From: Melanopsichium pennsylvanicum
Taxonomy: Eukaryota; Basidiomycota; Ustilaginomycetes; Ustilaginales
Length of the DNA: 64,000 bases
Assembly (NCBI GenBank): GCA_900208305.1
Contig: OAPG01000011.1
Span: 248,001 to 312,000, forward strand
Direction: 5' to 3'
A model generated the notes under the pieces. The model was not told where the DNA came from and made no database searches. It worked only from the letters and a program-made list of their open reading frames with translations. Positions within the stretch are counted from its first letter, which is position 1; the number at the start of each line of letters is the position of its first letter. The position numbers and the translations under genes are program-made. Below are positions 46,089 to 55,412 of this stretch, in pieces.

Positions 46089-48522
46089 GATGAACAACAA
46101 GATGCGGAAGTATCTGTTGCTTGATACCAATCGATCAAAAGTTTGCAACGGGAGGGGAGATGTATGAAGCTGCGGTCCACTACTTTGAAAGAAGCGTAGA
46201 GGAAAGGGTGGGTCATGGTCTCGGTACTGCAAGAGGATGGTGGGACGGTATATATGAACCGAGAGAAGGCTGAAATTGCGGGTGTTCGGATGCAAGCAAA
46301 CAGATCAAGGTACTGTATCGGAGCAGGTGAGGGTGGTGACTTGTGTGAGAAGCAAGCCTGCTGAGACGAGGGTGCGAGTGCTGTAGGGAGGAGCTTCTCG
46401 CGGCCAAACGAAAATTGTGACCAGACCTACTGTACACTGAAGCTTTCAAATTCTTCTTCGTACTACTTGTACTGCAACAACATGGTCCACGACTTCTGGG
46501 ATGACAAGGCTGTTGTCAACTGGGACCCAATTGTGAGGTGCTCCGATCATGAGCGGACACGGCAAAGCTTGATTCAGCCGTCACGCCAAAGGAGTCTGAT
46601 GCACAGAATGGCTATGAAAGCTACGTATCACAATGCTGAAAATAGAGTGTCTTCTAGAAGAGTGAGTTCACGCGCCGAGCTACAGTTTCTCTTTCCTTAT
46701 GCCGGAAGAATGATGTACTTGAATTTGAGGACCGAAGGATGGGGTGAGATTTTGACTCCGACATGCACGTTCAATATGAAGTTCCCACGAAGGTCAATGG
46801 GTCCGAAGGAGAGGCTCTTATAGCGCCTTTGTCCCACACACTTAACTAAATGGACACGCTCTCTTTGTTCTGCTTGCATACAAGAATCGTGCAAGTTGAC
46901 AAGGTACGCGATCCAAGCTCAGCTCGGCTCAACGATTATATCGGCATGGCCTTGTTACATTGTCAACGCTCCAGGTGCTACAAACAGCTGACGGGAACTC
47001 TGTCCTCTCCTCGGAAGTGAGGAACAATACGAATGAAAACATTTGCCGGTATATTAGAACCGTCCTATTGAGTCTGATCGAAAGCAGTGCGAACAAGACA
47101 GATAGATTTCCGAAAGCTCTTTTGTTGTCGCGCGATTGTACTCAGAAGAACTTTTCTAGCTATTCCCTACACCTGCTTGAAAAGTAAGAAGTTAGAACAA
47201 GAGAGCAAGAAAGCTAAAAGGTGGTTGGGTAGTAAGGGTGAGGTTCTTATCTCTGTATGTGACTTAGCATGTCCGGCCTGAGAAAGCCACGCTGCTTCGC
47301 TTAGCGATAGTTGACAGGTCGGACATGGAAGAATTCATGCGAATGATAAGGATTTCAGATCCGACTGTGCTCCATATAAATTTTCTGTTGGCTGTTACAT
47401 CGACATTGTCTGGAAAGGAAAATCAAGAAAATCATTTTATGTTAAAACTCAATTCGAATTCAAGTTTGGATTTTTGAGCACGTCAGAAACTCTGTCGCTT
47501 GCGCAATCTGACGGTAATCACGTCTTGACTACGCTTTGCTTCCGCCATCTTAGATTTTGGTTTCTTCTTTTAGAAGCGAGGACTACCAGACAGCATAAAG
47601 TTACCACTTGGTCTGCTCGCAAGAATGCCGGACCCTCTCCTTACGTGACGAAAGACCTTTTTGCCGTGGAGTTGGCAAGTTGCGCAATCCTCAGCGTCGG
47701 TGTTGACACTGGGCTCCATAGTCTATAGCCTAAGCAAATCGAACAACCTTAAAGCTGGCCGCTGCTAATGACGAGCTGATTCGCTTTCCCCGTGCTTCTA
47801 CGGTGTGTCCCTGCAGGACAATCTGCAAGCTGTGCTTTGTGCTGTGCATGATTGATGCGCTCTTTTGCTCCACTCGCGCAATCTCCTTGACTTGACTTAT
47901 AGCTATTCGCAATACTGTATAACGCAATGCAGCTGAAACCGCAAGGCCCCCGCTTTGCTTCGCCATGTGATGGTACGGTGCTGCTCGGCGATATGAGCTC
48001 GACCCCATACTCGCGCTTGAACTTCTGGAGCCCGATGACGGCACCAATCTGTATGCTCCTTATCACTCGCAATAGAGGAATCCTTAATACCCGATGCTAA
48101 GACGGGTGAAAGGAATGTTCGGGTTACGTAGAGATCAACTGTCGCACCATCAAGGATGGCGTTTCCAGTCACGCAAGACGTACAGTCTTGTCGCATAACT
48201 CAGTACTGTATGACACTGATTATGTCTTGCTGTCCAGGCCTAGCTTTCCAACGATCGTCTGGTCGGTGCTTGTTCTTCGCCGGGCATGGTGGAAGAATCC
48301 TGCACCGCAAGGCATTTCTCCAGAATCAGCCCAAAGCACCTAGATGGATTCACCACTCACTTGTCTACAAGTATATAACAAGGCGCTCAATCCATCCACT
48401 TTTGCACCTCCCCTTTCTATAAGCTACATCTTTATCACACGACAATCGCAACATCTCGTCAGACACCCACTTGCATACAGTTAAAGGACATTCTCGTTAT
48501 CACTCATCGCTGACAATCCATC
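46089..48522. other. Intergenic region, 2.4 kb, with a decayed element
   Basis: Divergent region between the Gln-rich gene and the TauD-like gene. TATATA-like sequence near 46249-46255, TACTGTA heptamers at 46311, 46428, 47913 and 48204. The frame at 46467-46823 has no motif. A probable integrase remnant at 47880-48072 is listed separately. A TATATAA string at about 48371 and a C/T-rich leader precede the TauD ATG. Confidence 0.5.
47880..48072 (-). mobile_element. Possible degenerate Ty1/copia-type integrase fragment
   Basis: On the minus strand one frame reads VIRSIQIGAVIGLQKFKREYG, resembling the integrase block that normally reads RSDNGxEFxxxxFxxxxxxxG. One base later the other frame continues with YRRAAPYHHMAKQSGG and LAVSAALRYTVLRIAIS, resembling the following PYxxxxNGxAERxxRxxxxxAR block. 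The two halves are in the expected order and spacing but in different frames, with substitutions at the Asp and Asn of the DNG motif, so it cannot be functional. No LTRs were recognised. Could be coincidence. Confidence 0.35.
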
Positions 48523-49767
48523 ATGGCACCCATCGCCGTCGACCGACGACCCGTTTCGCCTCCCTTAGCCTCTAGTTCTAAGGCAGTCAAATCCCAAGTC
48601 GTCACCAAGACCACCTCCAATCGTGCGCATACATACACATCTGAACACTACGACCTCGGCGCTCTCGCAACGGAGGACGAATATCCGTACAACGAATTCA
48701 AGCCCTCCTTTCCGAATGTTCACTGGGAACCATACACTCCGATTGAGCCTCCCACGGACCGCGGCCTGTTTGCAGACCCTGACAAGAAAGCCCTGCTCGG
48801 CGCCGCTACTGCTGTCAAGGATCTGACTCGCACGATCGGTACCGAGCTGGAAGGTATTAAGCTCGGTGAACTCACTGATGCGCAGAAGGATGAGCTTGCC
48901 CTGCTTGTCGCGGAGAGGGGTGTCGTGTTCCTCCGCGGTCAGGACGATTGGACCATCGAGCAGCAGCTCGAGTTGGGACGCTACTGGGGCCCTGTTCACA
49001 AACATGCAACCACCGGTGTGCCTGCTCGAGGAGATCTGGACGAGGTTCACGTTGTTTACGCTCATCCTACTTCAGACCCTAATGAGAAGATCTATCGTGG
49101 TCCTGTCCAGCACTCGCGCTCAGACTTGTGGCACTCGGATGTAACGTACGAGATCAACCCTCCTTCGTACACCAGTTTCAAACTTCTTGTTTCTCCCGAA
49201 GCTGGCGGTGATACGACTTGGGCGTCGGGCTACGCTGCCTACGATCGTCTCTCTTATCCTCTTCGCCAATACCTGGAGCAGCTTACCGCCATTCATAGTG
49301 CGGTGGATCAGGCGGAAGGCGCGCGTAGGCACGGTAACACGGTTCGCAGAGAACCTGTTGAGACCGAACACCCGCTTGTTCGTGTTCACCCTGTGACCAA
49401 GCACAAGGCTCTGTTCTTTAATCCTGGATTCTGCAAGTATATCCCCGGTGTGCCCAAAGCAGAGTCGGACTTCTTGATCCAATTCCTCACCAATCACGTT
49501 TCTACTGCAAGTGACTTCAGTGTAAGGTTCAAGTGGAATGCAGGCGATGTAGCCATCTGGGACAACAGGACCAACATCCACTCTGCCATCTACGAGGACG
49601 TTGGTGTGAGTAGGAGGCACGCCGTGCGCGTTGCTACCCGCGGTGAAATTCCAAGGGATGACGAAAATGGGACAAGCAGGGAGGAAGAGTACTACAAGGC
49701 TAGAGGCTTCAAGGTGGACAGAACGATTCAGAAGGGACAGCGTCGCCAAGCTGGTTACAAGGATTAG
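48523..49767 (+). CDS. TauD/TfdA-type Fe(II)/2-oxoglutarate dioxygenase
   Basis: 414 residues, no intron, ATG at 48523 after a C/T-rich leader. The facial triad is complete: H204-x-D206 in RSDLWHSDVTYE and the distal H353 in NRTNIHSAIYED, followed by the 2-oxoglutarate Arg in RRHAVRVATRG. GVVFLRGQDDWT near 135-146 and the large loop between triad residues are typical. The family uses Fe(II), O2 and 2-oxoglutarate to hydroxylate taurine, other sulfonates, alpha-ketoglutarate-dependent sulfate esters or related acids. The substrate cannot be read from sequence; fungal homologues such as yeast JLP1 act on sulfonates. No targeting signal is visible; cytosolic expected. Confidence 0.9.
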   Translation: MAPIAVDRRPVSPPLASSSKAVKSQVVTKTTSNRAHTYTSEHYDLGALATEDEYPYNEFKPSFPNVHWEPYTPIEPPTDRGLFADPDKKALLGAATAVKDLTRTIGTELEGIKLGELTDAQKDELALLVAERGVVFLRGQDDWTIEQQLELGRYWGPVHKHATTGVPARGDLDEVHVVYAHPTSDPNEKIYRGPVQHSRSDLWHSDVTYEINPPSYTSFKLLVSPEAGGDTTWASGYAAYDRLSYPLRQYLEQLTAIHSAVDQAEGARRHGNTVRREPVETEHPLVRVHPVTKHKALFFNPGFCKYIPGVPKAESDFLIQFLTNHVSTASDFSVRFKWNAGDVAIWDNRTNIHSAIYEDVGVSRRHAVRVATRGEIPRDDENGTSREEEYYKARGFKVDRTIQKGQRRQAGYKD

Positions 49768-51150
49768 GCAACATTATCTGCAGAGATGCTGGCGTCTCGA
49801 TTGTATTCCAACTCGGACCCTATTTACCCCCTCACCCTCTTCGCATTTTTAGCATCGTCTTTTTTAGCATCGTCTGTCCTTGTCTCTTGTTTAGTCAAAA
49901 TTGATCAGTTTAAGCTAATCTTTTTCGAAATACTTGCATGTTGCTTTGTGAAAGAAACGGCGGACCGGCACGGATCATACTGACTGTGGGTGTGATTTGA
50001 ACGATCTGAGATCTCGGTCTAACGCTGTGTTTGTCAGCGGTCATAGTTGATCGAACTATTAGTCATGCAGTCTCATAGGACTAATGGCGATAAAACAGGT
50101 CAGCAATTACATGCTTGCTCGGTGTACGTCACTACATGTACCATGTTCAACGTGTCGACGCGTGTTTGCATTTCCGGATCACCGCCCTGTCCAAGTGTTG
50201 CCACAGGTTGAAAGTCACTATGAACTCTGCATCCAAATAGTCAACGACGAATTGAGTCGAATTGAAGACAAAGGCAATGAATATCAAGTGTGCAAGAGAC
50301 GTTATCTTTGGGACCGTGTCGATCGTGACCGATAATTGCTGCACTATTCTGTCTAGCTACGCAGGCTGCGTTATTACTTTTGTACTGAGAGCAAGATGAC
50401 ACCCTGCAACGTAGATACTATGAACGGACAACAACCTGTAAGCTGATGCACCTCTAATGCAAGATTGTGACAAAAAGGGAGGACGGTCTTTTGACGTATC
50501 TTGCGTCACTTTAACCAATTTGCAAAAGATGACAACATTGTGCAAAGATGAGCTCGTAAGGCAATCCTTGATATGGTCCATGTATTTTTGGGAATTTGTT
50601 ACACCGAACACCTTTCTCCGTCAATCGCTTTCTCCGTCAATCGCTGGATATCAGAGAAGCCATTTTTTTCCTCCACATTCAAAAAAAAATATGCACCTCG
50701 TTGACGAGCTGCATGACGACCAACTGTCAGCACAAAGTCATGATCCATTCTCTCACTAATTTACTGTATCTTGTTGTCAACCCTTCGGCCAATTTGCAGT
50801 GAATGATTCCAATCTTGGTCATCCCAACACATCAAGATTCATGCCTTCTATTGGAACTGACAGTCATTGTTGTTGGTCTGTGCACCTCAACTTATCTGTT
50901 TGTGTGACTGAAGCATGACCTTGACCACGGCTGAAATTGACCCTTGCCGTGCTCTTCAGCCGTGTCCGAAGGTGAGAAAGTGGATGGAGCCTACTTTCTG
51001 AGCTTGTCGGGTGCCGAGCTCTGTTCAAGCTTCTTTCCTAGATGCGACCACCACAACTCTTATCTCCTTCTCCCTCCCTTGCTACCACGACTCGATCCGC
51101 TGCGACAATACACTTAACTCCCCTTCAAACATCCTCATCTTATTATCACA
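49768..51150. promoter_or_regulatory. Intergenic region, 1.4 kb, upstream of pyruvate decarboxylase
   Basis: A 15-bp unit TTTTTAGCATCGTCT is exactly duplicated in tandem at 49846-49875 and a 16-bp unit TTTCTCCGTCAATCGC at 50613-50644. TACTGTA at 50762. The final ~90 bp before the PDC ATG are C/T-rich, as in highly expressed genes. No coding sequence supported. Confidence 0.6.
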
Positions 51151-52917
51151 ATGTCGAGCAACAACACCAATGACCAAGTAAAGATCGGAGCTTACCTCCT
51201 CGAGCGCCTGGTTCAGCTAGGCACCCATTCGGTTCAAGGAGTGCCAGGCGATTTCAACATGGGCTTGCTTGATTTAATTGAAGATCATCCTTCGCTCTCG
51301 TGGGTTGGTAACTCGAACGAGCTCAATGCAGCCTATGCAGCCGATGGGTATGCGCGAATCAAAGGCACCATCGCTGCAGTTGTCACCACTTTTGGTGTGG
51401 GTGAACTTAGCGCGCTCAATGGTATTGCTGGAAGCTTCTCCGAGAGGCTGCCTGTGATTCATATTGTGGGTGTACCCAATACTGCTGCTCAAGGCGCGCA
51501 TTCATTGTTGCACCATACGTTGGGTGATGGAAGGTTTAATGCATTCGAAAACATGTCGAAGCAGATCTCTGCTGATAGTGCCATCCTCAAAACCAAGCAG
51601 GGCGCGGGTGATGCTATTGATAGGATTTTGGTCAGTGCCATAAAGAGTGCTAGGCCGGTGTATCTAGCCCTCCCCACCGATTTAGTGCACGACACGATCC
51701 CAGCGGATGCGCTTAAGAAAGCCCTGGACTGCAGCGCAGACGATAATGATCCAAGTGCAGAAAAGTACGTGCTGAAGGTGGCCCAAAAGCACATTGCCGA
51801 GGCCAAGTCGGCGGTGATCCTTGTTGACGCTTGTGCCGTTCGTCACGGCTGCGTTGCCGAAACTAACGACCTCATCAACAAATCGGGTCTGCCTGTATTT
51901 GCAACTCCCATGGGCAAGGCGATCGTGGACGAGAATCATGCTCAATATGGCGGCATCTATGTGGGTAATCTCACGAGCGAAGACGTCAAGAATGTGGTTG
52001 AGGAGGCAGATGTGTTAATCACGATTGGAAGTCTCAAGTCGGATTTCAATTCGGGCAACTTTTCTTACCGAACTCCCAAGGAAAGCACCATCGAGTTGCA
52101 CAGCGATTACACCACCATTGGGTACAGTCACTATCCTGGAATTGGTATGAAGAAGCTTCTTCCCAAGCTCAGCGACTTGCTCTCTCAAGATGGTAAGAAA
52201 AGGTTGGAGCAAACGAAAAAGGTTATACCCAAATTTGAGAACAAGCTTGCTTCGGAGGACAAGAGTCAAGTGATTACTCAGGAATGGCTATGGCCGAGGA
52301 TGGGACAGTTTTTCAAAGAGCAAGATCAGGTGATTGTCGAAACGGGTACTTCGTCGTTTGGTATGTTGGAAGCCAAACTTCCTGCCAAGACGAGATGGGT
52401 GTCGCAAGTATTATGGGGTAGTATTGGTTGGTCGGTGGGTGCAACGTTGGGTGTAGCGCTAGCTGCTAGGGAAGAAAAGCTGGGTAGGACTCATCTATTT
52501 GTTGGTGATGGATCGCTTCAACTAACAGTGCAAGAGGTTGGAACCATGATCAAGCACGGTTTGACACCGTACCTTTTCGTGTTGAACAATGATGGATATG
52601 AGATCGAAAGGCAAATTCATGGTGAGCAGAGGTCGTACAACGATATTCCGGCGTACGATCATTCGTTGTTGTTGGATTTCTTTGGGAATGATAAGGTGAA
52701 AAGTAATGCACAGAGTCATAGGAATGATGCCAAGACAAGTGAAAAGCAGTATTGTAAAGTGGAGACGAAACAACATTTGGACGAATTGTTGAAGGATGTC
52801 AAGTTTAATAAGCCGGATCGGATTAGGCTGATTGAGATTATGATGAGAAGAGGTGATGCTCCAAAAGCGCTCAAGAGGCAGGCGGAGGCTACGGGTAGTG
52901 CCAACAAATATGAATGA
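51151..52917 (+). CDS. PDC1: Thiamine-diphosphate-dependent pyruvate decarboxylase
   Basis: 588 residues, close to yeast PDC (563), no intron. The catalytic glutamate is E57 in GNSNELNAAYAADGYAR, the HH pair is H121-H122 in LLHHTLGDG, and the ThDP motif GDGSLQLTVQEVG starts at 452 and ends with LNNDGYEIERQIHG. The N-terminal block VPGDFNMGLLD and GSFSERLPVIHIVG are conserved. The enzyme decarboxylates pyruvate to acetaldehyde in the cytosol during fermentation. Indolepyruvate decarboxylase is a close relative and cannot be fully excluded, but the yeast-type residues favour PDC. The last ~20 residues (KALKRQAEATGSANKYE) extend past the fold. Confidence 0.93.
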   Translation: MSSNNTNDQVKIGAYLLERLVQLGTHSVQGVPGDFNMGLLDLIEDHPSLSWVGNSNELNAAYAADGYARIKGTIAAVVTTFGVGELSALNGIAGSFSERLPVIHIVGVPNTAAQGAHSLLHHTLGDGRFNAFENMSKQISADSAILKTKQGAGDAIDRILVSAIKSARPVYLALPTDLVHDTIPADALKKALDCSADDNDPSAEKYVLKVAQKHIAEAKSAVILVDACAVRHGCVAETNDLINKSGLPVFATPMGKAIVDENHAQYGGIYVGNLTSEDVKNVVEEADVLITIGSLKSDFNSGNFSYRTPKESTIELHSDYTTIGYSHYPGIGMKKLLPKLSDLLSQDGKKRLEQTKKVIPKFENKLASEDKSQVITQEWLWPRMGQFFKEQDQVIVETGTSSFGMLEAKLPAKTRWVSQVLWGSIGWSVGATLGVALAAREEKLGRTHLFVGDGSLQLTVQEVGTMIKHGLTPYLFVLNNDGYEIERQIHGEQRSYNDIPAYDHSLLLDFFGNDKVKSNAQSHRNDAKTSEKQYCKVETKQHLDELLKDVKFNKPDRIRLIEIMMRRGDAPKALKRQAEATGSANKYE

Positions 52918-53375
52918 AAGTTTAGTGACAAATGGGGGAGGGGGAGCGTTTTGTTGACTGACTCTTTTGGGGTTTTTTTTTTTTTTAATTTGTTCTGGGT
53001 TGTATCCGCTGTTATGGTTTCGAAATGTGAGCTCAACAATGACCATATTCCCCATTCGATTGATGTTTGAAAAGCGACACAGACTTGTGATGATGCGACA
53101 TTGTCGAGCAGCTGAGAAATCACTGTCGAAAAAAAAAAAATGCAAACACGCCCATGGGTTCCAAATGGTGGATGAACTCAAAACCAATTCATCTCTTGGT
53201 AGGACAATCACAGCTTCGACGGTCTGTGGTCGTCAAGTTTATACAAATCCCACACACACACACACACACACGAAAAACGGAAGAAAGAAAGAAAAAAAAA
53301 ACCAGGTTGATGGTGGGGTCACAAACACGTTGCTTGCATTATATCATATGATGTAAAAACAAACAGTGGGGACGC
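52918..53375. other. Intergenic region between convergent PDC and aldo-keto reductase genes
   Basis: 458 bp. A T-run at 52973-52986, an A-run near 53130-53140, and (CA)n at about 53251-53271. No gene seen. Confidence 0.65.
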
Positions 53376-54353
53376 TTATTGAGTCTTGACCTGATACTTT
53401 GCGTCTTTCTCCTGTTCCTCACCAAACACATCGATATCCCAGAATGGAGTGTAGGTTTTTGGAATATTAAAACGAACTTTACCCAACTCGTTGAACAAGG
53501 AGGAAACTTTTTGATAATCCTCATCCTTGAGTTCGAGTTGATCAAAGTTGGACTTGATCCTCGAATCTGTTACACTCTTTGGGATGACTGAGTAACCTCG
53601 CTTTACGCCCCATGCGATGAGAACCTGTGCTGGGTCTGCCTTGTACTTGTCAGCCACCTCTTTAACTTGAGGGTAATCGACGATCTTTGTCTTTCCACTA
53701 AGGTTGTTACCCAAAGGCGAGTAAGCGGTGAGGTGGATGTTTTTCTGCTTTGCGTATTCTACGAGATCATCCTGGGGGAGAAGAGGGTGAGCTTCGATCT
53801 GGTTGACAGCGGGAACGACGCCGGTTGCGTTGATAATAGCTTCCAAGTGTTGCTTGGAGAAGTTGGAAACACCGATAGACTTGACCTTGCCAGCCTTTTG
53901 AAGTTCGATGAGGGCCTTCCAGGTGTCAACGATCGAGACTTGACGATCGAGCTGAGCCTGCTTTCCGTCTTCGCTCTTGGGAACCAAACCGTTATCAGCG
54001 GAAAATGCAACGGGCCAGTGAATGAGGTAGAGGTCAAGGTACTCGAGACCAAGTTCACTCAAAGTCTCCTCGTAGGCAGCCTGGACGTTTTCGGGGCGGT
54101 GAGCATTGTTCCACAACTTGCTGGTGATGAACAGCTCTTCACGCTTAACGACAGAGGGAATGACCTTCTTGAGGGCCTCGCCAATTTCGGGCTGGTTCTG
54201 ATAAATCTTGGCGAGGTCAAGGTGGCGATAGCCATTCTTGACGGCAATCTCGACGGCATTGCCAACCTCACCGGGATTGGAAAGCCAAGTACCAAGGCCG
54301 ATCTGAGGGATCTTATTGCCGTCGTTGAGAGTGAGGGTTTTGTTGAATGACAT
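53376..54353 (-). CDS. Aldo-keto reductase (GCY1/YPR1-type)
   Basis: 325 residues, no intron, ATG at 54353. The catalytic tetrad is in place: D47 and Y51 (HLDLAKIYQNQ), K79 (FITSKLWN) and H112 (YLIHWPV). The NADPH site is marked by VIPKSVTDSRIKSN near the C-terminus, and IGVSNFSKQHLE, VVPAVNQIEAHPLLPQ are the remaining signatures. Family members of this type are cytosolic NADPH-dependent reductases of glyceraldehyde, xylose or other aldehydes and ketones; the substrate is not determined by sequence. Codons are strongly C/G-ending, suggesting strong expression. The promoter region contains (AAAT)n and a short upstream poly(T) tract. Confidence 0.93.
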   Translation of the reverse strand: MSFNKTLTLNDGNKIPQIGLGTWLSNPGEVGNAVEIAVKNGYRHLDLAKIYQNQPEIGEALKKVIPSVVKREELFITSKLWNNAHRPENVQAAYEETLSELGLEYLDLYLIHWPVAFSADNGLVPKSEDGKQAQLDRQVSIVDTWKALIELQKAGKVKSIGVSNFSKQHLEAIINATGVVPAVNQIEAHPLLPQDDLVEYAKQKNIHLTAYSPLGNNLSGKTKIVDYPQVKEVADKYKADPAQVLIAWGVKRGYSVIPKSVTDSRIKSNFDQLELKDEDYQKVSSLFNELGKVRFNIPKTYTPFWDIDVFGEEQEKDAKYQVKTQ

Positions 54354-55412
54354 GATTGTTATTTTGGGTAAGTGGATGTGCGTGGGTGAATGGGGATGGG
54401 AACATTTATATAGCTTTCTGACAGCTCAGATGGAGCTGAGTTCGACGTTCCTTCTTCGCAATTCCATCGAGGTATGGCTCAATTTCTGAGTGTGAGTAGT
54501 CAGTGGCCACGCACAGACAACAGCTTCGCACGTCACTCAACCGCCAAAAAATGAATGAATAAATAAATAAAAATAAATAAATAAATTAATCAGCCAAAGC
54601 AAGCTGTGCTCTGTCTGTTAGATCGTTTCGTGGCTTGCTTGCACGGACCAACATAGAATTTTCTTTCCACGACTTTTCTTTTTTCCTCTCAACTTTCCCG
54701 CGCGGTTTTTGTAAATTACTGTAAAGTAAATATAACTGAGGCGGTACACACTGCTATATGGTTTCATGTACAGTATATTTGTGTTTTTTGCGCCTTTAAA
54801 GGCGTGCTTTTTAAAATAAAAATAAATCAATAAATCAAATCAAATCAAATCAAATCATACGCCATACGACCCGCTTCCAATTCTCTCCCATCAACACACA
54901 CATATACGGTACTAACTTTAAACCCAATCGTCTGCCCACGTTGATGCAATTATCATAACTACTCTAATACTTCAAGTCAACCACGAATCACATGTTTTCA
55001 AACGTCGCGTCTGTCACGATCGCTTAATCTATGGTGTGAATCAAAGCAATGGTCTTGATTTATTGTGCATAAGTCCCCCAAACGATCATGTGATGCTCAA
55101 TTGGTTTGGACGTTGATGTGGTGATTCGTGCTTGAGAAGGAGCCAGGTAATTGAACACGTAGGATTCAACAGCAGAGGCATGCTGCACATCATTATCCAA
55201 AAACGGCTCCGTTCTCCACCCTCACTAAACCCAGAGTGCTCAACGCTCCATGTGTTCTTGTCCAAACATCCGGCGGTCAGAACTGAGGTATCGACCAAGC
55301 CGCAAACATCAAAATGACTTTAATGAAGCAACGAACCGCATCATTACTGGCATTCAAATTGCCGCGCTCATTTCACCTTTGATTTCACCTTTGCTGCCGA
55401 GCCGCCTGAGGT
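54354..55412. other. Intergenic region with AT-rich microsatellites and a 14-bp palindrome
   Basis: 1.06 kb. (AAAT)n near 54556-54588, the perfect palindrome CGCCTTTAAAGGCG at 54791-54804, five AAATC units at 54832-54856, and heptamers TACTGTA at 54717 and TACAGTA at 54769. A 12-bp unit ATTTCACCTTTG is exactly duplicated at 55370-55393. No gene seen. Confidence 0.65.

Noticed and set aside
46467..46823. 118-codon + frame in the 2.4-kb gap
   Set aside because: No motif, irregular composition, and no nearby splice structure that would extend it.
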